20,324 nucleotides of DNA from an uncultured Oscillospiraceae bacterium (GTDB lineage Bacteria > Bacillota > Clostridia > Oscillospirales > JAAYXM01). Where the stretch lies: NCBI GenBank assembly GCA_934646115.1, contig CAKUEM010000032.1, positions 1-20,324 of the forward strand, written 5' to 3'. Below the pieces are notes generated by a model. It saw only the letters and a program-made list of their open reading frames with translations. It ran no database searches and was not told the DNA's origin. Below, piece after piece: positions 13,755 through 19,340 of the stretch; the first letter of the stretch is position 1; every line of letters starts with the position of its first letter. The position numbers and the translations under genes are program-made.

Positions 13755-14569
13755 GGGCGATCGACGCGGGGTATGTTCGCTCGGTGCTTCCGCGGCGCCG
13801 GGTGGATGCGTCGAAGCAGGATTGCGGGCGCGCGCTCTTGCTTTGCGGCAGCGCGCGGTATCTGGGCGCGCCGTATTTTGCCGCGCAGGCGGCGGTCAAT
13901 ACCGGGTGCGGGCTGTGCTATTTATCCGTTCCCGATGAAATTCTGCCGATTTTGGGCGTGAAGCTCAATGAGCCGATCTTTTTGCCGCGCGCGGAGGCGG
14001 ACGCGGCGGATGCGCGCTATCAGGCGGTTCTGGTCGGTCCCGGCCTTTCGCGCAGCGAGGCGACGCGTGAGATCACGCGTGATTTTATGCGGCGGTGCGT
14101 TGTTCCCGCGGTGTTTGACGCGGACGCGCTTTATTTTCTTGCGCAAGAGCCGGAGCTTTTGCGCGCTGCCCCGGCGGCGCGGATCTTGACCCCGCATGAG
14201 GGGGAATTTCGCCGTTTTATGCCGGATTTTTCAAGCAGGCGGCGCGCGGAATGCGCGGTTTTGTTTGCAAAGACCTATGGCTGCATTTTGATTTTAAAGG
14301 GCGCGGCGACCGTGGTTGCCTTGCCGGACGGGCGTTTTTTCATGAATACGACCGGGAATCCCGGCATGGCAAAGGGCGGCAGCGGCGATGTGCTGGCGGG
14401 CGTTTTGGTCTCGCTGCTTGCGCAGGGGCTGAGCCCGGAGGACGCGGCGTGCGCCGGCGTGTTTTTGCATGGGCTGGCGGGTGACCTTGCGCAAAAGCAG
14501 TTCGGAACGCTTGGCATGACGCCGACGGATACGCTCTCGCTTTTGCCGCGCGCGATTTGTGAAGTATAG
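13751..14569 (+). CDS. nnrD: ADP-dependent NAD(P)H-hydrate dehydratase
   Basis: A metabolite-repair enzyme of the ribokinase-like carbohydrate kinase fold. It dehydrates the S-form of damaged NAD(P)H hydrate back to NAD(P)H using ADP. The 272 residues include GRALLLCGSARYLGAPYFAAQAAVNTGCGLCYLSVP (residues about 26-60), VLVGPGLSRS, the central DADALYFLA and ILTPHEGEF, and the signature GNPGMAKGGSGDVLAGVLVSLLAQG near residues 200-225. Many bacteria fuse this to an epimerase domain (NnrE) with a long N-terminal extension; that domain is absent here. The ATG at 13751 overlaps the preceding stop and is preferred over a TTG at 13739. The position before the lipoprotein and alr genes matches the acpS/nnr-ydcC-alr neighbourhood of Bacillus. 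Confidence 0.93.
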   Translation: MRAIDAGYVRSVLPRRRVDASKQDCGRALLLCGSARYLGAPYFAAQAAVNTGCGLCYLSVPDEILPILGVKLNEPIFLPRAEADAADARYQAVLVGPGLSRSEATREITRDFMRRCVVPAVFDADALYFLAQEPELLRAAPAARILTPHEGEFRRFMPDFSSRRRAECAVLFAKTYGCILILKGAATVVALPDGRFFMNTTGNPGMAKGGSGDVLAGVLVSLLAQGLSPEDAACAGVFLHGLAGDLAQKQFGTLGMTPTDTLSLLPRAICEV

Positions 14570-14592
14570 TTTTCGCGCCTTTCGCATACCTT
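14563..14592 (+). promoter_or_regulatory. Possible sigma-E-like promoter of the lipoprotein gene
   Basis: AGTATAGT (14563-14570), 14 bases, then CATACCTT (14585-14592). It shares the ATA core and CATAC of the mother-cell sigma-E consensus but not all positions. It straddles the nnrD stop, 34 bases before the lipoprotein gene. Confidence 0.35.
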
Positions 14593-14616
14593 GGTGATAG
14601 CCGGGATTGCGAAAGG
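14578..14616 (+). repeat. Inverted repeat masking a ribosome binding site
   Basis: CCTTTCGCA (14578-14586) and TGCGAAAGG (14608-14616) are perfect 9-base complements with a 21-base loop. The right arm contains the Shine-Dalgarno of the lipoprotein gene, so in a long transcript from nnrD the site could be sequestered, while a transcript starting inside the loop would leave it free. Confidence 0.55.
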
Positions 14617-14625
14617 GGAATTTCT

Positions 14626-15177
14626 ATGAAGAAATGTTTGGTTTTTCTTTCTTTTTTGCTGCTGACCTCCTGCGCCGCGCAGGACGGGGAGCAGGCGGCG
14701 CGCGCGATCGCTGCGCGCTGGAAGGATGCGGGCGCGGTGACGGTCACGGCGTCGATCACGGCGGAATTTTCTGACCGCGCGGCGGATTATCGCGTGCAAT
14801 TTGCGGGGAATCGAAGCGGCGGCAAGGTGACGGTCATAGCGCCGGAATCAATCGCCGGGATCTGTGCGCAGGTCGGCGGAGACGGAACGACGCTTTCTTT
14901 TGACGGCACCGTGCTGGAGACCGGCGTGACCAACGAGGATGGCGTGACCCCGATGAACGCGCTGCCAAAGCTGTGCGCAGTATGGAGCGGCGGAAACGCT
15001 GCGCAGCTCGGCGCGGAGAAGCATGAGGGCACAGACGCGTGGCTGCTGGTATATCGCGATGCGATGATGGAATATCGAACCTGGTTTTCCCGCGCGGATC
15101 TCAGCCCGCTTGCGGCCGAGGTGCTGCACGATGACCGGGTGATTTTGCGCATACAATATGAAACATGCGAGATGTGA
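14626..15177 (+). CDS. Lipoprotein, YdcC/GerS-like (LolA-type fold)
   Basis: A 183-residue exported lipoprotein. The signal peptide is MKKCLVFLSFLLL followed by the lipobox LTSC, with Cys16 as the lipidated residue. The mature part carries alternating strand-like segments (VTVTASITAEFSDRAADYRVQF, GGKVTVIAPESIAGI, AWLLVYRDAMMEYRTWFSRADLSPLAAEVLHDD). This pattern, notably the fixed LSPLxAEV--D near the end, fits LolA-like carriers such as Bacillus YdcC and clostridial GerS. It lies 12 bases before alr. B. subtilis has ydcC-alr, and C. difficile has the germination lipoprotein gene gerS next to alr2. The family call is inference from position, lipobox and strand pattern; the sequence is too divergent for certainty. 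RBS GAAAGGGG lies before the ATG. Confidence 0.7.
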   Translation: MKKCLVFLSFLLLTSCAAQDGEQAARAIAARWKDAGAVTVTASITAEFSDRAADYRVQFAGNRSGGKVTVIAPESIAGICAQVGGDGTTLSFDGTVLETGVTNEDGVTPMNALPKLCAVWSGGNAAQLGAEKHEGTDAWLLVYRDAMMEYRTWFSRADLSPLAAEVLHDDRVILRIQYETCEM

Positions 15178-15189
15178 GGCTTTTTACCA

Positions 15190-16272
15190 ATGGGAACAGA
15201 GAGAACATGGGCGCAGATCAATCTGTCTGCGGCAAAACATAATTACCGCGCGATCGTGCAAAAGGCGGGCGCGCCTGCGATCGCGGTGATCAAGGCGGAT
15301 GCATATGGGCATGGCGTGCTGCCGCTTGCGCGGCTGTATGAAGACCTGCATGCGCCGCTCATGGCGGTCGCCTGCTTAGACGAGGCGGTGGAGCTGCGCG
15401 AGGCGGGCATTACCACGCCGATCCTGATCCTTGGCATTACGCCGATGGATGAGATGCCGGTTCTTACGCAGTATCGGCTTACGCAGACCGTGCCGAGCAT
15501 TGCCTATGCGCGGCAGCTGCATCGCGTCGCGCCGGACGTGGCTGTGCATGTGAAGCTGGATACCGGGATGGGGCGGCTTGGCGTGCGCACGGCGGACGAG
15601 GTGTGCGAGATCGCGCGGCTTGTGCCGTGCGAGGGGATTTATACCCATTTTGCGAATGCGGATTCTGAGGATCTTTCTTACACGGAGGAGCAGCTGGCGC
15701 GCTTTCTTGCGGCGATCCACGGCGCGGCGGCGCGCGGCGTGTTTTTTCGGTATCATCATTGCGCGGCGAGCACTGCGGTGCTGCATGTTCCCGCGGCGTG
15801 CGATATGGAGCTGGTGCGTCCCGGGCTTTTGCTTTATGGGCTATACCCGGATGCGCGGCATGAGGACCTGGCGCTGCGCCCGGTGATGTCGCTGTTTTCG
15901 CGCGTGTGCGATGTGCGCATGCTGCGGCGCGGCGAGTGCGTGAGCTATGGCTGCACGTTTACCGCGCCGGAGGACATGCCGGTCGCTGTGCTGCCGGTCG
16001 GCTATGCGGACGGGCTGCGGCGCGGCTTGTCCAATTCTTATGAAGTTTTGCTTTGCGGCGAGCGCGTGCCGATTATCGGGCGAATTTGCATGGATATGTG
16101 CATGGTGGATGCGCGAAAGATCCCAAATGTGCAGATCGGCGAGGTGGCGGAGCTGTTTGGCGCGCGGGTCTCTGTGGACGAAATGGCGGCGCAGCTCGGC
16201 ACGATTTCGTATGAAATCTGCACGGGAATTTCAAAGCGCGTGCCGCGCGTTCTGCTGCCCACTGTGGAGTAG
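15190..16272 (+). CDS. alr: Alanine racemase
   Basis: A PLP enzyme interconverting L- and D-alanine, supplying D-Ala for peptidoglycan. The protein is 360 residues. The PLP lysine is Lys35 in IAVIKADAYGHG, and the second catalytic base is Tyr253 in CVSYGCTF. Other blocks: HVKLDTGMGRLGV, the GIYTHFANADSED segment, VRPGLLLYGLYP, PVGYADGLRRGLSN and RICMDMCMVD. The ATG at 15190 has GTGAGG 10 bases upstream and follows the lipoprotein stop by 12 bases. The window also contains the meso-DAP genes, so both amino-acid inputs of stem-peptide synthesis are nearby. In spore formers an alr of this neighbourhood can also limit L-Ala germination, which would fit a GerS-like partner, but a plain vegetative role is equally possible. 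Confidence 0.97.
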   Translation: MGTERTWAQINLSAAKHNYRAIVQKAGAPAIAVIKADAYGHGVLPLARLYEDLHAPLMAVACLDEAVELREAGITTPILILGITPMDEMPVLTQYRLTQTVPSIAYARQLHRVAPDVAVHVKLDTGMGRLGVRTADEVCEIARLVPCEGIYTHFANADSEDLSYTEEQLARFLAAIHGAAARGVFFRYHHCAASTAVLHVPAACDMELVRPGLLLYGLYPDARHEDLALRPVMSLFSRVCDVRMLRRGECVSYGCTFTAPEDMPVAVLPVGYADGLRRGLSNSYEVLLCGERVPIIGRICMDMCMVDARKIPNVQIGEVAELFGARVSVDEMAAQLGTISYEICTGISKRVPRVLLPTVE

Positions 16273-16341
16273 GCGGTGAAACGTTTTGCCCGGCGCTGAA
16301 TAGGATAGAACGAGTGAACATGCGGCGGCGCGTCTCCCGTA

Positions 16342-16350
16342 TGGTATAAA
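16342..16350 (+). promoter_or_regulatory. Possible extended -10 promoter ahead of mazF
   Basis: TGGTATAAA (TGn plus TATAAA) lies in the alr-mazF gap. No -35 of quality is seen. A transcript from here would carry a leader of about 100 bases holding the hairpin at 16394-16424. Confidence 0.35.
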
Positions 16351-16393
16351 AATTTTGGCTTCAATGACTAAAATGCACGGAACTGTGGGAAAA

Positions 16394-16428
16394 ATACAGT
16401 TGTCGGCTTGAACGGCAACTATATTTTC
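16394..16428 (+). terminator. Weak terminator-like hairpin between alr and mazF
   Basis: Arms AGTTGTCG (16398-16405) and CGGCAACT (16413-16420), extended by A-T pairs around one mismatch, are followed by ATTTTCTG. The stem is modest and the T-tract short. It may attenuate read-through from alr to mazF. Confidence 0.4.
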
Positions 16429-16460
16429 TGCGGAGCGTGAAGTGCGTGGACCATAACCAT

Positions 16461-16808
16461 ATGATTCGAAGAGGGGACATTTATTATGCCGATCTTAGTC
16501 CTGTCGTCGGGAGCGAGCAGGGCGGCGTTCGTCCGGTGCTGATCATCCAGAACGACGTGGGCAACCGGCATAGTCCAACCGTGATCGCCGCGGCGATCAC
16601 ATCACAGATCAACAAGGCACGGCTTCCCACACACATTGAATTGGGCGCGCGGAGCTATGGCTTGTCGAAGGATTCGGTCGTTCTGCTCGAGCAGATCCGA
16701 ACGATCGATAAAAGGCGCTTGAAAGAGCGCATGGGCCGCCTGGATGAGCGGCTGATGCAGCGCGTGGATGATGCAATTGCGGTCAGCTTCGGGCTGGGCG
16801 CGGAATAG
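16461..16808 (+). CDS. mazF: MazF/PemK-type mRNA interferase toxin (EndoA)
   Basis: A sequence-specific single-strand endoribonuclease of a type II toxin-antitoxin module. From ATG 16461 it is 115 residues, like B. subtilis EndoA (about 116). The N-terminus MIRRGDIYYADLSPVVGSEQGGVRPVLIIQND is nearly invariant in Bacillota, followed by SPTVIAAAITSQ and KDSVVLLEQIRTIDKRRL. The catalytic arginine and threonine of the family fall in GGVRPVL and ITSQ. The start is not certain: ATG 16461 fits homology but has no good binding site, while an in-frame GTG at 16446 lies 10 bases after GGAG. Upstream alr fits the conserved alr-mazE-mazF order, but no mazE-sized ORF lies in the 188-base gap. It is followed 24 bases later by an exported protein gene. 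Confidence 0.93.
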   Translation: MIRRGDIYYADLSPVVGSEQGGVRPVLIIQNDVGNRHSPTVIAAAITSQINKARLPTHIELGARSYGLSKDSVVLLEQIRTIDKRRLKERMGRLDERLMQRVDDAIAVSFGLGAE

Positions 16809-16832
16809 CAAAAGGATACGGAGGAGAAGGAT

Positions 16833-17423
16833 ATGAAGGCGAAATGGGGTCTGATCGCGCTGGCGGTTTTGCTTGCTGCGTGGGGGATTTTTGCGCTCGC
16901 GGCGGAATATGGAACTCAGAGTGACCCGCTGGTCAGCCTGAGCTACATAACCGACGTGTTTCGCCCCGCGCTGCTCAAGCAGGCGGAAAGCGAGAGCCGC
17001 ACGCGCGCCGATCAGGTGCAGGCGGCGGTGGATCGGTTTGATGAGCAGGTGAATGCCAAGGTCTCTGAATTTACAGACCGCAACACCGCGGCGGTTGACA
17101 GCGCGATGGTCGATCAAATTGCGGCGGTGGTCAAGGCGCAGATCCCGCAGACGGCGACAAGCGCGCCGTTTGCCACAGTTTCGCTTTCTTCCGGGAAAAC
17201 GCTCGCGCTCGATGCGGGCTGCGAGGTGCTGCTCTATCAGGGCGGCGCGAGCGTCAGCGCGCAGGAATCACCGGCGCTTGTGGATACAACGACGGGTGGC
17301 GCGCTGACGAGCGGGAGCGCCCTGGTTGCGAATCATTTATACCTCGCGCCCGGCGGCGGACGAAGCATCAAAACGGGCGGAACGGCAACGCTGCTGATCC
17401 GTGGTCAATATAGCGTGAAATAG
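16833..17423 (+). CDS. Exported protein of unknown function with coiled coil
   Basis: A 196-residue protein I cannot assign. The N-terminus is a signal peptide or anchor (residues about 5-24, ending FALAAEYG). The YGTQSDPLVSLSYITDVF motif comes next; similar GSxxDPLVSLSYL starts recur in uncharacterised exported proteins of Clostridia. Residues about 45-95 are a charged helix, likely coiled coil (ALLKQAESESRTRADQVQ onward). The C-terminal 85 residues are Gly/Ala/Ser-rich and strand-like (LSSGKTLALDAGCEVLLYQGG, SGSALVANHLYLAPGGGRSI), ending TATLLIRGQYSVK. RBS GGAGGAGAAGGAT precedes the ATG. It shares a transcript with mazF and ends at a strong terminator. Confidence 0.75.
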   Translation: MKAKWGLIALAVLLAAWGIFALAAEYGTQSDPLVSLSYITDVFRPALLKQAESESRTRADQVQAAVDRFDEQVNAKVSEFTDRNTAAVDSAMVDQIAAVVKAQIPQTATSAPFATVSLSSGKTLALDAGCEVLLYQGGASVSAQESPALVDTTTGGALTSGSALVANHLYLAPGGGRSIKTGGTATLLIRGQYSVK

Positions 17424-17428
17424 CTACG

Positions 17429-17461
17429 ATATGCAGCGGCATTTGCCGCTGCATATTTTTT
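17429..17461 (+). terminator. Rho-independent terminator closing the alr-mazF region
   Basis: A perfect 12-bp stem (ATATGCAGCGGC at 17429-17440 with GCCGCTGCATAT at 17445-17456) on a 4-base loop is followed by a run of T. It lies 5 bases past the stop of the exported protein gene. Confidence 0.95.
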
Positions 17462-17670
17462 ATCTGCGCCCGGCGTGCGGGAAAGCGTTGTCTGCACATG
17501 AAAAGCACCCTGCGTGTTTGCCGAAAACGAGCGCTTTTTGTTTACAGCAGCATCCGAGTCGATGCCGTGGGTTTGGGGATATACCGCGCTGGGATGCACA
17601 ATTTAGAAAAAATCCCGATTTGACAAGCTTTTTTGCGCGTAAATTTATTGATATTTTTTTAACAAGTGGA
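17462..17670. other. Intergenic stretch without a recognisable gene
   Basis: About 210 bases with no supported ORF. AT content rises from about 17600. A lone TTGACA is at 17620-17625 without a good -10 at normal spacing. No strong hairpin was seen. Confidence 0.5.
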
Positions 17671-17699
17671 TTGAAAACAGCGGCAAAATCGTGTATGAT
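17671..17699 (+). promoter_or_regulatory. Sigma-A promoter of the fructose-6-phosphate aldolase gene
   Basis: TTGAAA (17671-17676), a 17-base spacer and TATGAT (17694-17699), with a start near 17706 and a leader of about 26 bases. Confidence 0.75.
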
Positions 17700-17731
17700 T
17701 AAAGATGTAATTGAAGAAAGGAATGGAATGT

Positions 17732-18385
17732 ATGCTTTATTTAATCGACAGTGCCGATATTGAAGCGATCGAAAAGATCGTTGACGTATTTCCGATCGCG
17801 GGCGTTACCACAAACCCGGCGATCATCGGGGAAGAGCAGCGCAATGTGCGCGATGTAATGCGCTCGATTCGTTCTGTCATCGGGGATGAGCGGATGCTGC
17901 ATGTGCAGATCCTGGAGGTCGAATATGATAAAATGATTGCGGAGGCGGAGAGCCTGCGCGAGATCGCGGGCGAGAATTGCTATGTGAAGGTCCCGGTGAC
18001 GACGGATGGCGTGAAGGCGATGAAAGAGTTAAAGCGCCGCGGCTTCAACCTGACCGCGACCGCGATTTTCACCGCGCAGCAGGCGATGGTTGCCGCGATG
18101 TCGGGCGTGGATTTCGTTGCGCCGTACATCAACCGTTTGGACAATATCTCCTCGGACGGTACGGCGGTTTCCGCAGATATCGTTTCGCTTTATAAGCAGT
18201 ATCAGCTGCCGACCCGGGTTTTGGCGGCGAGCTTTAAGAATGTTGAGCAGGTGCATCGCGCGTGCATGGCGGGCGTGCATGCCTGCACGATCGGGCCGGA
18301 GCTGTTTGACAAGCTGATTTATCATCCGCTGACCGATTTTGCGGTGATGGATTTCGTGAAAAAGGGCCGCGAGTTTTATCGGTAA
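17732..18385 (+). CDS. fsa: Fructose-6-phosphate aldolase (transaldolase-like)
   Basis: A class I aldolase of 217 residues in the small transaldolase family. FSA enzymes reversibly cleave fructose 6-phosphate to dihydroxyacetone and glyceraldehyde 3-phosphate. The Schiff-base lysine is Lys86 in CYVKVPVTTDG. AGVTTNPAII is at 23-32 and VLAASFKN near 170. Residues that separate FSA from transaldolase are of the FSA type: Gln59 (HVQILE) and Tyr132 with Arg135 (VAPYINRLD), where B. subtilis-type transaldolases have Glu and SPFLGRLDD. The ATG at 17732 has AGGA 9 bases upstream and gives the canonical MLYLIDSADI start. It is monocistronic. The physiological substrate of FSA-type enzymes is often unclear, and transaldolase activity has been assigned to some relatives. 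Confidence 0.88.
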   Translation: MLYLIDSADIEAIEKIVDVFPIAGVTTNPAIIGEEQRNVRDVMRSIRSVIGDERMLHVQILEVEYDKMIAEAESLREIAGENCYVKVPVTTDGVKAMKELKRRGFNLTATAIFTAQQAMVAAMSGVDFVAPYINRLDNISSDGTAVSADIVSLYKQYQLPTRVLAASFKNVEQVHRACMAGVHACTIGPELFDKLIYHPLTDFAVMDFVKKGREFYR

Positions 18386-18393
18386 AATTTTCC

Positions 18394-18421
18394 TTGATTT
18401 CCTGAGGATATGTGCTATAAT
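18394..18421 (+). promoter_or_regulatory. Promoter directly upstream of a leaderless mini-ORF
   Basis: TTGATT (18394-18399), a 16-base spacer and TATAAT (18416-18421). The predicted start (about 18428) coincides with the ATG of a 25-codon ORF, and a terminator hairpin begins 15 bases later. Confidence 0.6.
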
Positions 18422-18427
18422 ACTAAT

Positions 18428-18505
18428 ATGGACTTTTGCGCGAAGGCAACCACGATATGTGGTTGCCTTTTTTATTGCCCAAAAAAGAAAGGAGCATTTT
18501 TATGA
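18428..18505 (+). CDS. Putative 25-residue cysteine-rich leader peptide
   Basis: The ORF from ATG 18428 begins MDFCAKATTICGCLFYC and ends KKKGAFL at TGA 18503-18505. It has four cysteines (positions 4, 11, 13, 17). No ribosome binding site is possible if transcription starts near 18428, so it would be leaderless. Its stop overlaps the ATG of the beta-helix gene (ATGA). A terminator hairpin lies inside codons 6-14. The arrangement resembles a transcription-attenuation leader or a coupling ORF, but the ORF could be chance, and no homolog is known to me. Confidence 0.3.
   Translation: MDFCAKATTICGCLFYCPKKKGAFL
18443..18473 (+). terminator. Rho-independent terminator or attenuator
   Basis: An 11-bp perfect stem (AAGGCAACCAC at 18443-18453 with GTGGTTGCCTT at 18459-18469) on a 5-base loop is followed by T-rich sequence. 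It can end the fsa transcript, and it also blocks transcripts from the promoter at 18394-18421 after about 45 nt. Confidence 0.88.
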
Positions 18506-19224
18506 AAAAAGCAAAACAACTAACGCAGGATGAAACGTTGCGCCTTCAGCGCGCATGCAGCGAGCAGGATGAGATCGTGCTGCCGCGCGGCGTGCATCGC
18601 TGCACGCGCACACTAACGCTCAGCCGCCCCGGACAAAGACTTTACGGTCTGCCCGGGGCGGTTTTGCTTTTCGATTCGCCGGATGGCGAGGCGATCCGCG
18701 TGACGGCGCGCGATGTTTCCATCAGCGGGATCGTGATAAAAAACACCGCCGTATTTTGCGAAAATACGGGCATTGCGGCGAGCGGCGTGAAGGGGCTTTC
18801 GCTTACGGATCTTGCAATCTGCGGGTTTGAAACCGGGGTGCGCCTGCATCGCTGCGCGCGGAGCTTTGTTTCCGGCTGCTGCTTCTGGCAGGCGCGCGTT
18901 GAGGGCATGGCGGCAACCTTCTGCCGCAGGCTGCAGCTTACCGAATGCCGCTTTCAATCCAACGGCTGGATGCGCGCAGACCCGGCGCGCCTGTCCGGAT
19001 TTTGCAATACCGGCGTTGCTCTGCGCCTTGCGCACGCAAGCGAGGTCACGATGTCGCGCTGCGCGTTTGTTCATAATGCCCGCGCCCTGTGGGCAACGGA
19101 TGTGGAGCGGCTGGTCGGCGTGGGCTGCGTGGACGACGACCAGGTGCGCGACAGCGTGATTTATGGCAGCGCCGAGTTCATCGGCGGCACCGGATTTGAT
19201 GAAGAGAGTATTTTTTTGTCTTAG
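18502..19224 (+). CDS. Right-handed beta-helix repeat protein
   Basis: A 240-residue protein without a signal peptide. After a helical N-terminus (QLTQDETLRLQRACSEQD) come the pattern LPRGVHRCTRTLTLSRPGQRLYGLPGAVLLF and repeated short strands typical of a parallel beta-helix: IRVTARDVSISGIVIKNTA, GIAASGVKGLSLTDLAICGF, VRLHRCARSFVSGCCFW, LQLTECRFQSNGW and VTMSRCAFVHNARALWATD. The start resembles the Pect-lyase-like or phage tailspike-type entry strand. Unusually many cysteines (about ten) sit in the coil turns. No catalytic residues of a known lyase or hydrolase were recognised, so the role (carbohydrate binding, surface or structural) is open. RBS AAAGGAG lies 7 bases before ATG 18502. It lies upstream of a large coiled-coil gene, with no terminator between. 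Confidence 0.75.
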   Translation: MKKAKQLTQDETLRLQRACSEQDEIVLPRGVHRCTRTLTLSRPGQRLYGLPGAVLLFDSPDGEAIRVTARDVSISGIVIKNTAVFCENTGIAASGVKGLSLTDLAICGFETGVRLHRCARSFVSGCCFWQARVEGMAATFCRRLQLTECRFQSNGWMRADPARLSGFCNTGVALRLAHASEVTMSRCAFVHNARALWATDVERLVGVGCVDDDQVRDSVIYGSAEFIGGTGFDEESIFLS

Positions 19225-19340
19225 GGTTGCGTATTCGCAATGGATATAAATAGAAAACATATTGCGGCGCAATGGGAATAAAATTGCTTGTTTCGTTTGC
19301 GATAAAAATCGTAACGAAAAAATAGAAAGGAGTGATGCAA

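Noticed and set aside
17732..18385. Transaldolase as the primary name
   Set aside because: Gln59 and Tyr132 fit fructose-6-phosphate aldolase. Transaldolase relatives carry Glu and Phe at the matching places.
18613..19272. Minus-strand frame of 219 codons opposite the beta-helix gene
   Set aside because: Ala/His/Arg-rich shadow without motifs. The plus strand shows a regular beta-helix pattern and a good ribosome binding site.
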